Source: Leishmania donovani (Eukaryota > Euglenozoa > Kinetoplastea > Trypanosomatida > Trypanosomatidae). Taken from it: a DNA stretch of 64,000 bases. The stretch is from positions 1,104,052-1,168,051 of the forward strand of contig NC_018256.1 of NCBI RefSeq assembly GCF_000227135.1. The letters run 5' to 3'. Under the pieces are notes generated by a model. That model was given only the letters and a program-made list of their open reading frames with translations. It did not search any database and was not told the origin of the DNA. Below, in pieces: positions 1-10,494 of the stretch. How positions within the stretch are numbered: position 1 is the first letter of the stretch; every line of letters starts with the position of its first letter. The translations under genes were made by a program, and so were the position numbers.

Positions 1-315
1 AACGTGCAGCGCCTGAAGACGTACATGAGCAAGCTTGTGCTGTTTCCGATGAACCACAAGAAGGTGCAGAAGGGCGAGGCGTCCGAGGAGGAGGTGAAGG
101 CCGCGACCCAGGACCGCTCGCGCTTCGGCGACGCCGCTGTCGGCGCTGTGGTGTACCCGTCCGCCGAGACCCCACGCGCGGTATCTGCCGAGGAGAAGTC
201 GATGTGCGTGTACGCCTTCCTGAAGAAGAACCACTCCGCCGTGCGCTTCTTCGGTGCCCGCAGCGCCCGCGCCGCGCGCAAGGAGGCCGCGAAGGAGGAG
301 AAGGCCGGCAAGTAA
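1..315 (+). CDS. RPL13: 60S ribosomal protein L13 (L13e), 3' part
   Basis: The window opens inside this gene. The frame is open from base 1 (Asn-Val-Gln-Arg-Leu) and ends at TAA 313-315, leaving about 104 C-terminal residues. The segment is Lys/Arg-rich and resembles the C-terminal half of trypanosomatid eL13, including QRLKTYMSKLVLFP and a Lys/Ala-rich tail ending in KEEKAGK. eL13 is a structural protein of the cytosolic large ribosomal subunit. The N-terminal half lies upstream of the window, so the true start cannot be given. The family assignment comes from recognising the sequence, not from a search. Confidence 0.88.
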   Translation, partial: NVQRLKTYMSKLVLFPMNHKKVQKGEASEEEVKAATQDRSRFGDAAVGAVVYPSAETPRAVSAEEKSMCVYAFLKKNHSAVRFFGARSARAARKEAAKEEKAGK

Positions 316-1729
316 CGTGTGCTCGCATATGCTTTCCGTTTGTCGCCCGCCGTTCCTAGCCGCTCTTTTCGGGCGGTCAGGCTCACTTAATGGATGCGTT
401 GCTCAGGTGTGCCTCCGTTCTCCGTCTCTCTCTCTCTGTGACAGTGTTTGTGCGGCCCATTATGTGCATCACCGTCCCTTGGCGAGACAGTCGCTCTTTT
501 TTTGTTCGTTTTATCATTTCAACACCGAAAGCCAAGGCGAACGCAGGAAGCAGACAAAACTGAGGGCACTACCATCATGGAAGCCGGACCCGGTGCAGAC
601 CTCCCTCTTCACTTGTCCGACTCGGCTAGTCTCCCTCACCTCTCGACAGACATCCTCGTCCACTCACGCACGCGTACGTCCCGAGAGCGCGGGCTGAGGA
701 GTAGAACGAAGCGACATCCCTTACCAGCGTGGATCTCGCATGAAGAGTGAATGCGAAGGTGATGCTAGAGCAGGGAGGCATTCGTGCCGCCTGCGCTGGT
801 TTTAATCCATGTGCACGTGTGCTCGTACCTGTCTACTTGCCGAGGCTCCCCCATGTTCTTCGTGCTCTAAAGGCTCCCATCTCTCTCTTTTCCATCCTCC
901 TCTCATCTCGTTCCTTGTGTGTTTCTATCGTGCTCATCTGTTGTGCGCGGCCGTCGTGTGCGTGTGTATACGCATGCGGTCCGTTCTCGCATTTGGTTGC
1001 TGCTGACGTGCGCCTGTCGTTAGCTTGGGCGCAGCAGCGCGCGTCTTGTTTTGGTTTCTCCTGCTGAGGCCGCTCCTGCGGGGCCTCTTTTGCTTTTCGT
1101 CTACCCCGCGCCTCAATTGTGGGTGCGTGTGCCTTTGTTTGGTGTCGGCTCCCCACTGAAGTGTGTCACTGCGCATGTTCTCTGTTCTTCCGTCTTCACA
1201 TTTTTTTTTGTTTCTGTTGCGTCTGTGGAACGTCTCCATCCTCTGCTCCGTTTTCTCCCCCTAGAAAACGTGCTTCGACGGCTCTCATCTCTTCCTCCAC
1301 ATGGTTGCTCGCCTCTTTTTTTCGCTCTGGTCGGCGTTGGTACTTCTGCGGTTGTTCGGCCCTCCTTCTCGATCCACCCGCGACTCATGAATCGTCCTTT
1401 GCCACCTGCTTGCTTTCATTCTCTCTTTGCATATTTTGTGCATCCGCTCCTCGGTATCGTAGAAGCCGCCCTGCCCTCACACCGCTTCTCTCTCCCTTCA
1501 CACACGCGCCAAGCTTCCCACACGGGCACACGGGCACCAGTGTCTCGCCACCGTCTCGCCCTCCTCTTCCTTCTCCTGGTCTTTTGTTCCGCTCTGGACC
1601 ATGCTTTTCTGCTAAGCGCCGCGGTACCCCATTCTCTCCTGCTCCCTCTGCCGCCTTCTCTGGCACTGGACCGTCCGCCACCCTCTCGTCTTCCACTTTG
1701 CTCTCGTGAAGTGCCTGTGGAGGACAGTA
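316..1729. other. Intergenic region: L13 3' UTR and upstream of the next gene
   Basis: No gene is supported here. Long C/T-rich tracts run from about 870 to 1700, typical of trans-splicing and polyadenylation signals. A tract ending in CTCCCCCTAG (AG at 1263-1264) and an AG at 1710-1711 are the candidate acceptors for the gene at 1730. The open frames here have no protein-like composition. Confidence 0.6.
1263..1264 (+). promoter_or_regulatory. Candidate spliced-leader acceptor AG
   Basis: This AG follows the tract TTTTCTCCCCCTAG and would give a 5' UTR of about 465 nt for the gene at 1730. An AG at 1710-1711 is an alternative with an 18-nt 5' UTR. Prediction from sequence only. Confidence 0.35.
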
Positions 1730-4270
1730 ATGCAGCGCTTTAGCCACTTTCTGATCCAGGACAGCGACTCGGACATCGCCGATGAGGCTGCGCCGCGCGT
1801 GAACGAGCCCACCAATGCGGCGGATGGCTCCTCGCACGGCTCCGCGGTACACGAATGCGCCAGCAACGACACCCTGCACTCTTTGCCGCGTAATGCTGAG
1901 AATGAGGCACCGGCTGCAACGCAGCCAGCAGCCCCGCCGGCAGCCCCGCCATTGGAGCACACGATGGACAGAGACGGGCCGCCGACGTCTTCACCAAACC
2001 CGTTGCCGCCTACCTCACCTGACCCCCACAGGCTAGACGGGTCGGCGGCGTACCAGACCTCCTTGCTGCCGTCGTCGCATCAACATGCCAGCGCCAGTGC
2101 AGCGGCAAGAGGGGCGCCTAGCTCTCAGCAAAGGGACGCTGCCGACGCCGAGGCGCACGATTCGGTGCGGTCGGTCCATGCCAGCAACGTCCCTCCACAC
2201 GCCGACGAGGTGGTAGCCCCACCGACGCAGAAGAAGGCGTCTGCTTGCTGTAGGCTTTTCTCCTTCTGCAAGCGGGGAAAGGCATGCGCTTGCTGCAGGC
2301 TCTTCTCCATCTGCAAGCGGAAGAAGACATCGACAGCGGCGGTGAGAGGCAACGAGGCTCAATCAGCGCAGGCGTCCGCGGAGGAGACGACCTCCATCGA
2401 GGCACAGGATTCCCCTGCACGCTTCGTCGCGGCAAGGGCGACCGAGGGTTCCTCGGAGCGAGCGCTAAGCATTCCCGTCGCGGAAGGCGCTGCCTCCCCC
2501 GAGCATTCGTCAGCGCAGTCCAGCAAGACAAACTGTGCACAGTCAAAGGAGGAGGAGGAGGTCGAAGGAGAGGAGGCTTCGTTGCAGCGGTCCAGACACG
2601 GGTCCTCTGCAGACGCGTTTGCTGGACACTCAGCTCCCGACGCTGCGGAAGACGGCGGTGCCTCGAAAAACAGCACGTTGCCAGTACCCTACGTTTCGCA
2701 AGGCCCAGATGCGGTTCACAAAGAGCCAGACGATCCGGCGACGGCGGCCGCAGGATCGGGCGACGCTGAGAAGCCTGCAACCAAGGGGCGCCATGTGAAG
2801 CGCGTCAAGGCGGTGGTGCGGCGCCGTCGGTCGAAGCTGGCGAACGGGAACGGCGACAGCGCCGGATCGGCGGGCTCGGACAAGGCATCTGACATCAGCG
2901 AAGATGAGCAGCGGTCTGCGCACAGCGCAGAGGCTAGGGTAGCAAAGGCGTCCGCGACCCCGTCTGTTCCTCTTGACAGAGAGAAGATGCCGTCGGCAGC
3001 GACGCCATCTGCCTCGTCCTTCAAGGCCAAGCCGCCGTCACCGCACTCGCACGCAACTGTTGCCGCGCCGGACAGCCCCACACACACCGGCAGTGCGAGC
3101 TATAAGGGCTCTGGTTCCTACTCCTACTCGTACGGGTACTCAAGCAGCTATAGTGCTTCGAACAGCCTCGCCGCATCGCGCACGGCATCCTCGAGCATTG
3201 GTTCGGCGCAGAAACCGGTTGCCTCGGATGCCCCGCGGCGACGATCCGCGCAGGCTTCTTCTGCGCGGTCTATCGTGCGCAGTGCCCACGTCGCCTCCTC
3301 CGCCACGAAGCGCAGCCCCATGCCCACTAGCATACTCCTGCAGGAAGAGGAGCTCCCCCTGTCCATGCCAGCGTATCGGCGGCGCGTTTTGCTCGACTTG
3401 CGCGCGCGGGAAAGGCGCGACGCTGAGGAGGCGGCGAGGGAGTGGCGCGACCTCACCTTCCGACCTCAAATACACAACTCGTACAACAACTGCCTCGACG
3501 CGTCACCGGCGGTGACGACGGACCGCAGCCACTCGCCCTTCAGCGAGTCTCACGGGTTTCCCGGGTATTCCTCTGCGTCCGGCTTCTCAGAGCCTTTCCC
3601 GGGCCGCTACCGGATTCGCCGCGTCTCCCCCCGCCTGTTGCAGTCGCGCCGTGCACCGCAGCAGCCCGCGCCACCGCCGTTCAAGCCCGTCATCTCCGAG
3701 TACGCGAAGAATTCGGTAAGACCGAAGCTCAATGTCTTCACGCGCCTGTACAAGCCCCGCAGCTCCTCGCCGCCAGCGCCGGGTGGCACCTACCCGCACA
3801 AGCCGGAAATTTCAAAGCTGGCGTGTGAGCTGTACACGCGCCGCCGCTCTGAGGGCGACGACGCAACACCGCCGCGCAGGTCGGTGTTCGACCGCCTCTA
3901 CAACGTGCGCCGGTCCCCCAGCTCCAGCCCTACTAAGTCTCCCTCCCGCTCTGCCATGCGCCGGCCGTCTTTCAAGCCCCAAATCACTGAGAGGGCACGC
4001 CGCCTGTCGGCGATGCTTCCGAAGGTGCCGTTTGGCGAGCGGCTTTACCGCAACAGCCTCTCGCCGAGGCGTGAGAACCATTCCCCGTTCCGCGCCCGTG
4101 AACAGTTCCGAGGCGACTACGGCACCGAGCAGGTTATGACGAACGACAGAAGTAAGGACAGATGTTCCTGGTCGTCACAGTCGTCTATTGCGGTGAGGGT
4201 TACGGCGACCGCGTCGACGGATCTCGACCGCCGCTTATCGCAAACCCAAGCCACGCTGGAAGAGATGTAG
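1730..4270 (+). CDS. Disordered Ser/Ala-rich protein with C-terminal F-[KR]-P-x-I / RLY motifs
   Basis: 846 aa. The ATG at 1730 is the first in frame; the open frame extends only eight codons upstream from a GTG. No enzyme domain is recognised. Residues 1-560 are low complexity, rich in Ser, Ala, Glu and Pro. About residues 170-200 carry a 15-residue Cys-rich tandem duplication (ACCRLFSFCKR then ACCRLFSICKR, 45-bp period), followed by basic residues; this could be a palmitoylated or metal-binding patch, which is inference. The last third holds four F/H-[KR]-P-x-I motifs (FRPQI, FKPVI, HKPEI, FKPQI), three of them followed by an RLY motif. This arrangement occurs in trypanosomatid proteins of unknown function, some linked to the cytoskeleton. 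Function unknown; coding status is supported by length and a strongly GC-rich third codon position. Confidence 0.8.
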   Translation: MQRFSHFLIQDSDSDIADEAAPRVNEPTNAADGSSHGSAVHECASNDTLHSLPRNAENEAPAATQPAAPPAAPPLEHTMDRDGPPTSSPNPLPPTSPDPHRLDGSAAYQTSLLPSSHQHASASAAARGAPSSQQRDAADAEAHDSVRSVHASNVPPHADEVVAPPTQKKASACCRLFSFCKRGKACACCRLFSICKRKKTSTAAVRGNEAQSAQASAEETTSIEAQDSPARFVAARATEGSSERALSIPVAEGAASPEHSSAQSSKTNCAQSKEEEEVEGEEASLQRSRHGSSADAFAGHSAPDAAEDGGASKNSTLPVPYVSQGPDAVHKEPDDPATAAAGSGDAEKPATKGRHVKRVKAVVRRRRSKLANGNGDSAGSAGSDKASDISEDEQRSAHSAEARVAKASATPSVPLDREKMPSAATPSASSFKAKPPSPHSHATVAAPDSPTHTGSASYKGSGSYSYSYGYSSSYSASNSLAASRTASSSIGSAQKPVASDAPRRRSAQASSARSIVRSAHVASSATKRSPMPTSILLQEEELPLSMPAYRRRVLLDLRARERRDAEEAAREWRDLTFRPQIHNSYNNCLDASPAVTTDRSHSPFSESHGFPGYSSASGFSEPFPGRYRIRRVSPRLLQSRRAPQQPAPPPFKPVISEYAKNSVRPKLNVFTRLYKPRSSSPPAPGGTYPHKPEISKLACELYTRRRSEGDDATPPRRSVFDRLYNVRRSPSSSPTKSPSRSAMRRPSFKPQITERARRLSAMLPKVPFGERLYRNSLSPRRENHSPFRAREQFRGDYGTEQVMTNDRSKDRCSWSSQSSIAVRVTATASTDLDRRLSQTQATLEEM

Positions 4271-5987
4271 CCATCAACCACGGGATCTATCTTGAAGTGT
4301 AGTAGTTGGGGAGACGCTGATGATCTGTGTCGACGGCGCTCAGTGCAAACATCTTGTTCCAAGCACCTATCCAACGCTGCCTGCGAGGGGCTTGTCATCA
4401 CTTCAGAGTTGAACACCTTCCTGCCTTCTCTCGTGCTCTCTCTTTCTTCCTGCATCTTGCGCAAATGTGCCTCCTTCCTTCCTTTCTCCCGCCCTTTTGT
4501 TGAGGGCGCAGGCTCCCTTCGACCCTCTCCGTGTGTGCGTGTGCTTGTGGTGCGTCTGTGTGTTCTTGTGCGCTGCCTTGCCGCCCCCCTCCTCCTCCCC
4601 GTCGAAGAGTATCGGGGCTCCGGGTTTAGGGGGAGGACGCAAACGTGGCGGAGCGCGTGGCGACATCACGTCGCTCGCCGTGTCTGCAGAGTCAACTTCA
4701 GAGGAGGAGAGCGGTGAGTCTTCCTCTTGTCTTTGGGTAGCGATTCCACTGGCCTACTGCGCTATCGTTGTTTTGTTTTGCCCCCCCCCCCCCCCATGTA
4801 TATGTACGTGTGTGCGCGTGTCTGTGTGTTCCTTCCCTCCCCCTCCACCTTGTACAATGAATGCGACTTCCCCATTTGGCCCCGTCTTGTTTCTTCTAGA
4901 GTATGTGCTGTTTGTATGCCCGTCCGCGTGCTGCTGTGTTCTTCGTAGTGGTTGCTAGTCCTCTCGTCAAGAGTGCGGATGGATGCCCTTTTCCTGGCCA
5001 TCGCGCCCTCCCTCTGTACCCGCTCTGCATGGCGCTTTCTTTCGCTGTGTTCTCCACTCAGTACACACTCCACTCTTCCACCTTTTCCCAGAGAGCTCAG
5101 CGCATAGCGCTCGATTCCCTGCCGAAGAACAAACGAACCCCTTCATAAAGGACAGAAATGCGATGCAGGTGGCAGCTTTAACAGAAGCCCCCGCTCCTCT
5201 AACCACGGTCTCCGAGCTCATGAGGCTCTTGCGTGGCTCGCGTGTACGCACCACTTGCCCTCCGGTGCGTGTGCTCAGTACAAGCCTCATGGCGCAGCCG
5301 CTGCCTCCCCTTCCCTCGAGCAGGCTAAGCGAACGTATTGCTGCCTCGTGGCTGGACACTCTTGCGTTTCCCCTTCCTCTCTGCGTGTACATTTCCCCCT
5401 CACCTCGTATTACCGCGCGCCGACTTTTGCTCAACTCGTGTTCCCTTTCCGCTACGCCCTCTCCCCCTTGCTTATCCACATATATATATGTGTGCCGTGC
5501 ACAGAAGATGCGCACGAGCGCGGTGAATTCGGGTTTCCTAGTTTTTTTTTTTCCTTCCCGTTTGCCGCAGCGTGCAGCCGTGCCTTTTCCCCTCCCCGCC
5601 GACGGCAACCAGCGTGCGCGCAGCTCGCCTTGGTGCATGTACTTGTTGCCTCGGAAACGTGTGTGTGTGTGAGACAGCGGGCGCAGGCCTCGCATCCCAG
5701 GCTAGCATACATCTTCGCACACACGCCTAACACGTACTATTCCGTTTTAACTGCATACAAACACACACATAGACACACCAGCGCGCACACAGGAGTGGTG
5801 GTTGATCTACGTTGGGTCTCTTGCTTCTTCTCTCTCCAATCCGTTCATATCCCGAGTTCTGTGCAGACTGGCGCAGCAAGTCTGCGAGATAGAACAGTGC
5901 CTTGCTTGGGTTGTGAGCGCACAAGGTCGCATACTCGCACTAAACAAAGGCAGGCGATTCATTGGCAGCTGAGTGGTACGATCGACG
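4271..5987. other. Intergenic region
   Basis: No gene is supported. It contains a C15 run (4781-4795), a short TA dinucleotide run (about 5480-5490), a CA-rich stretch (about 5757-5790) and pyrimidine-rich tracts. AGs at 5855-5856 and 5865-5866 follow the tract at 5821-5850 and are candidate splice acceptors for the kinase at 5988. Confidence 0.6.
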
Positions 5988-7331
5988 ATGTCGAGGTATC
6001 AATGCTCCCTGTGCCAGTTGGAGACGCTGGAGAATGATCTGAACTTCTGCGTCTGCTGCCGCGCTGCCGTCTGCGCGAAGTGTACTCTAGCATGCTACCC
6101 AAACCGCAAGAGCGTAGGCCTCTGCGTGCGGTGCACACCACCCGACTACGGCTTCGCCTGCGGGCGGTGCCGCCGGCACATTTCGTACGGAGACATTGAA
6201 TTCTTCTGCGACATGTGCGCCGTCCCCATCTGCTTTACTTGTGTAGCGAGCGGTACTAGCTTCGAGTGTGGTCAGCTGAAATGTAGTCTGTGCTGCGAGT
6301 GCCCTATGTCACAGGCACCGCGTAATCTGGTCGTCCGCCACGAGGTGGATGACGCCATGCTGCGCCAGCTCCCGATACCGCTCGTTTCAAGTGCGACACC
6401 GTTGGCGGCGCCGCCTCCGCAAGCGCGCGCGGCGGCCGCGGCGGTGGCAGCGACAAAGAGCACCAAATACCGAAAGCTGTTTGGGCGAGAGAAGCTCGGC
6501 GAGGGTGCGCAGGGTGTCGTGTACAAGTGTCACACGGAGGAGAACGAGGTGGTTGTAGTGAAGGAGATGGTGTTCAACGATACAGATGTCACCGCCTTCG
6601 AGGCACAGGCACGGCAAGTCGAACGCATGCGCCAGCTGAACCACCCTCATCTCATCCGCTACCTCGATGTGTCGGTCCAGAAGGACCCACTACGCATCTG
6701 CGTGGTTATGCCTTTCTACAGCGAGGGCGATTTGAAAAAGTTCATTGAAAGGCAGCGCAAACCGGTGACGGAGGTAAAGCTGTGCTCCATTGTTCTGCAG
6801 ATTGCCGGCGCCCTGAACTACCTGCATCGACAAGAACCTCCGCTTGTTCATCGAGACATCAAGCCTGAGAACATCCTGCTGCTGAACCACGAGGAGCAGG
6901 TTCTGCTGATGGATCTGGATCTCTGTCGAACAGTAGACGTAACGGCGAGCGTCATCAAGCGGCGCGAGTTGTCGCCAACGTATGAGTACCGCGCACCAGA
7001 GCTGGAGAAGAGTCACGGCGATACCAAAGCGGACGTGTTTAGCCTTGGTGTGGTGATGTTCGTGCTTGCCACACTGCCAGACTTTCCATGCGTGCGTACA
7101 GACTCCGGCGAGATGCTGGTTTTCTCTGCCTCTAAGTGGTCTCCATCGTCACTGAAGCGCGCTATTCAGCGCGAAATCAGGCGTGTGCAGCGGTACACCT
7201 ACTCGGAGGAGTTTATCCGCTTAGTCGTGGCGATGCTTGTCCACCAGCCCGCCGCACGTCCCACGTCGGGGGCGGTCATCTACCGCCTGCAGAAGATCAT
7301 GGAGCAACGCCTGATGGAGGGAAAGGAGTAG
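5988..7331 (+). CDS. Protein kinase with tandem N-terminal Cys-rich zinc modules
   Basis: 447 aa, read from the ATG at 5988 (an in-frame GTG lies 15 bases upstream). Residues 6-105 hold two successive Cys-rich modules. The first is C6-x2-C9, C21-x2-C24, C29-x2-C32 and a further CVRC pair; the second begins CGRC and continues with CDMC, CFTC and CSLCCEC. The spacing is FYVE/RING-like, so zinc binding is likely. A serine/threonine-type kinase domain follows: Gly loop GEGAQGVV near 170, VAIK-type lysine in VVVKEM, catalytic loop VHRDIKPEN near 287, and RAPELE closing the activation segment. The usual DFG is MDLDLC: the metal-binding Asp is kept but Phe-Gly is replaced by Leu-Asp. All other core residues look intact, so activity is plausible. 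Substrate and family are not recognised. Confidence 0.88.
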   Translation: MSRYQCSLCQLETLENDLNFCVCCRAAVCAKCTLACYPNRKSVGLCVRCTPPDYGFACGRCRRHISYGDIEFFCDMCAVPICFTCVASGTSFECGQLKCSLCCECPMSQAPRNLVVRHEVDDAMLRQLPIPLVSSATPLAAPPPQARAAAAAVAATKSTKYRKLFGREKLGEGAQGVVYKCHTEENEVVVVKEMVFNDTDVTAFEAQARQVERMRQLNHPHLIRYLDVSVQKDPLRICVVMPFYSEGDLKKFIERQRKPVTEVKLCSIVLQIAGALNYLHRQEPPLVHRDIKPENILLLNHEEQVLLMDLDLCRTVDVTASVIKRRELSPTYEYRAPELEKSHGDTKADVFSLGVVMFVLATLPDFPCVRTDSGEMLVFSASKWSPSSLKRAIQREIRRVQRYTYSEEFIRLVVAMLVHQPAARPTSGAVIYRLQKIMEQRLMEGKE

Positions 7332-9156
7332 TGGCTGCGAAGGTGGAGAAGGCGGCACTGAGGAACGTGGAAAGCTGAAGATGGGCGATGACGCCTTCAT
7401 TTGTGCGGACTTGATGTGCAGGTGCGTCCTTTTTTGTTGTTGGTGGCGTGTGCGTGAGGGGCAGCGGAGGTAAGAGGTGCATCGAGGATGATGGATGAAG
7501 AGACGTAGACCTACACACATCCCGCATGGCAGCTTCACTCCCTCTCCCACCCTCCCTACCTTGCGTTGTGCTTTCTGCTGTGGTTTCTCACCCGCTCTTT
7601 TTCTTGTCGCTGCTTTCAGCCATTGTTTCGGTGACAGAGGAAGCAGTGCTGCCGTTGCCTTGACAGACGCCTATTTCGTTGCGTGCTCATCACGCCGCCG
7701 CCGTTTCTATAACATACTCACTTGCAGGACTGCAGCATGGAAGTGGTTGGGTTTTCCTTTAGTTCGTACTTTCTTTTATGTGGTTGGGCCTCCCTGTGTG
7801 TACCAGTCCGCTGCTGCTGTTTTTTCCTTGTTTCTTTTCTCCTGTCTCCCGCAGAAACGAAAAGTAGACAAGCTCGGCGTGTGATGGACCCTTTCCCTGC
7901 TCCTCTGAGGCATGCACGCCCATCCCCCTTGACCCCACGCCTGTGTACTCCTCTTGCTATACAATCCTTCTCCCGCTAAACGTATAGACAAGCAAAGATG
8001 TACGCATGCCTCCAGCTGTCCTTGCACATCCCATTGCCTTGTCTTCGTTTGCCTCTATGTCTTCGGGTCTGTGAGCTCTCCCTTTTCTCGCCCGCTCGCC
8101 CCGGAGTCATCAGTTGTGTTTCTGGAGAAGCTGCACCCATCTCCCTCCCCTTGCCTTTCTATCTGGGTGTTGCCCACGTCCCCATTCTCGTTGCCTCCCC
8201 CTTTTTTTTTCAGAAGCGCCCCATCGCTGTTCCGCCTGCGCTATTCTTTTTTTTCTTTTGCTTTTCTTTCGTTGTTTCATGGCTGCCTCTTGTTTTCGCT
8301 TCTTGCTGTTCTCCCTCTCCTGTCCACATCTGTACAAAACTGCCGTCGTTGCCTTTAACGTCAATGCAAGTGTTTTGCGGCATGCCGCTCCCACAAGGCA
8401 TAGAGGAGAAATAAAAGAGGCGCATGTGTGCTCAACAAAGTCCATGGAAAGAACCACGTAGACGAATGGAGTACGCTCACGCATCACTGAATGCAGGAGG
8501 CCTATTTCCTCTCCCTCCCTCCCTCCCCGGCGGAACCCGGCTGATCCGCGGAGTGTGGACCCTCAACTCCCTCGTTTAGGGGAGTGCGGAGACCACCATC
8601 ACGCGGTTTAGAGGATAGCTGTTCGGCTGTGGCACGCCACAGCTCCTTCCAGGCCGCCTCCCGTTCCCCCCGACTTGGTGAAGTTGGTCTCCTTGCTCAA
8701 CCTTTTGCGGTGTTGCAGGGAGCTGGCAAGGTCGGGGAAGTGATGTCGATAGAACGGTGAAGGGCCTCTTTTCGCTCTACGAGACAGCCTCTCACTCGAT
8801 CTCGAACACCAACACACGCTTCCCCTCCTTTTCTTCATCGGTTCCCCTGCTCTTTCCTTCCCGGTTTACATGTGTTTCGCCGACCTTTACATCCCCTTCG
8901 ATATCGGCTCATACAACCTCCCACACACATACGCATTGGGCCGTGTGGGCATTCGCGCCGCGAGAAGAGAACGGAGAGGCAATTCCTTTTTCTCCTCTGC
9001 TCTGCTCCTTGTTCTTTCAATTTACTTTTCGCTTTCTTCTCTCCTCTCTGTTGCCGTACCTTCCCCATCATCCGGCTACCGCCCACATCATTCATCCTTT
9101 CCTTCACCGTTCACTCACCCACTCCACCAACCCCTTTCTTTTCCGCACTCGTCGTC
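7332..9156. other. Intergenic region
   Basis: No gene is supported. Pyrimidine-rich stretches occupy most of 7540-8350 and 8760-9150. The last 140 bases before the VPS4 ATG are C/T-rich with almost no AG, so its splice site is probably near or before 8980 and the tract lies inside the 5' UTR. Confidence 0.6.
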
Positions 9157-10494
9157 ATGTCCGTCGACTTCACGGCTAAGGCCGTCGAGCTCTTCAAGAA
9201 GGCCGCAACGCTGGATGAGAACAAGGAATACGAGCAGGCGTACCGGTGGTACATGGAGACGATCGACGTGTTCCTGACGGCCATCAAGTACGAGAACAAG
9301 AACCCCACGAAGCGGGAGTACATGCGAAGCAAGGTGTCTGACATCATTGCCCGTGCCGAGAAGATCAAGGAATTTCTCGACCGCTCCAAGGACGGAGACG
9401 GTGCCACCCAGGGCGGCTCCGGCGCAACTGCGCAGAAGACGGCGTCTGCCAGCAAGAAAGCCAAGGAGGATGACGAGGACAAGCAGCGCATGCGCAGCAG
9501 CCTCGGTAGCGCCATCGTCAAGGTGAAGCCCAACGTGCACTGGGACCAGATAGCCGGCCTCGAGGCAGCCAAGCAGGCCCTGAAGGAGTCTGTCATCTTG
9601 CCAATGAAGTTCCCGCAGCTCTTTACCGGCAAACGCAAACCGTGGCGCGGTATCCTGCTCTACGGCCCCCCGGGCACGGGTAAGTCCTACCTTGCCAAGG
9701 CGGTAGCCACCGAGGCGGACGGCACCTTTCTCAGCGTCAGTAGCTCCGATCTGCTCTCCCGCTGGCTCGGTGACTCGGAGAAGCTCGTGCGCAGTCTCTT
9801 CGAGATGGCCCGCGAGGCCTACAAGACAGGCGGGAAGCCGTCTATTATCTTTGTGGATGAGATCGACTCTCTCGTCTCCGCGCGCTCCGACAGCGAGAAC
9901 GACGCCTCGCGGCGTGTCAAAACGGAGTTCCTTGTGCAGATGCAGGGTGTGGGTTACGACGACGAAGGCGTGCTCGTGCTAGCTGCCACCAACATTCCGT
10001 GGTCGCTCGATAGCGCTATCCGGCGGCGGTTTGAGCGCCGTATTTACATTCCGCTGCCGGAGTTCCAGGCACGCGTGCAGATGTTCAAGATTCACTTGGG
10101 CGACACCCCCAACACGCTTGTCGACGAAGACTGGCTGGAACTAGGGAGGCGTACAGAGATGTACTCGGGTAGCGATATCGAGAACGTTGTGCGCAACGCT
10201 CTGATGGAGTGCATCCGCACGCTGCAGGTGGCGACACACTTCAAGCGCGTTGTCGGCCCTGACCCGCACGACCCCACACGCATGGTGAAGAATCGTTTGC
10301 TGCCGTGCTCGCCTGGTGACCCGGACGCGTTCCCGATGTCGGCGGTAGAGATCACGGAGCCGGAGCTGCTCATGCCGATGCCGGTGACCAAGGAGGACTT
10401 CATAAAGGCGCTGCGCACCAGCAAACCCTCCGTGAATGACGAGGATATTGAGCGGCACGTCAAGTTCACTGCGGACTTTGGCCAGGAGGGCTAA
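9157..10494 (+). CDS. VPS4: Vacuolar protein sorting-associated protein 4 (AAA ATPase)
   Basis: 445 aa from the ATG at 9157, matching the usual VPS4 length. Residues 1-75 form a MIT domain (FTAKAVELFKKAATLDENK), which binds ESCRT-III tails. A linker follows, then a single AAA cassette: Walker A GPPGTGKS near 170, Walker B IIFVDEID near 230, sensor region LAATNIPW, and arginine fingers in IRRRFERRIYIPLP. The C-terminal VTKEDFIKALRTSKPSV and the closing helix are typical of the VPS4 subgroup and separate it from katanin and spastin. VPS4 is the ATPase that disassembles ESCRT-III filaments at endosomes and at cytokinesis; in Leishmania it is expected to act in multivesicular-body traffic. The frame is open upstream of the ATG, but that part is pyrimidine-tract sequence and is rejected. 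Confidence 0.95.
   Translation: MSVDFTAKAVELFKKAATLDENKEYEQAYRWYMETIDVFLTAIKYENKNPTKREYMRSKVSDIIARAEKIKEFLDRSKDGDGATQGGSGATAQKTASASKKAKEDDEDKQRMRSSLGSAIVKVKPNVHWDQIAGLEAAKQALKESVILPMKFPQLFTGKRKPWRGILLYGPPGTGKSYLAKAVATEADGTFLSVSSSDLLSRWLGDSEKLVRSLFEMAREAYKTGGKPSIIFVDEIDSLVSARSDSENDASRRVKTEFLVQMQGVGYDDEGVLVLAATNIPWSLDSAIRRRFERRIYIPLPEFQARVQMFKIHLGDTPNTLVDEDWLELGRRTEMYSGSDIENVVRNALMECIRTLQVATHFKRVVGPDPHDPTRMVKNRLLPCSPGDPDAFPMSAVEITEPELLMPMPVTKEDFIKALRTSKPSVNDEDIERHVKFTADFGQEG

Noticed and set aside
8872..9156. N-terminal extension of VPS4 from the longer open frame
   Set aside because: The segment is C/T-rich leader with no family match; MSVDFTAK is the normal MIT start.
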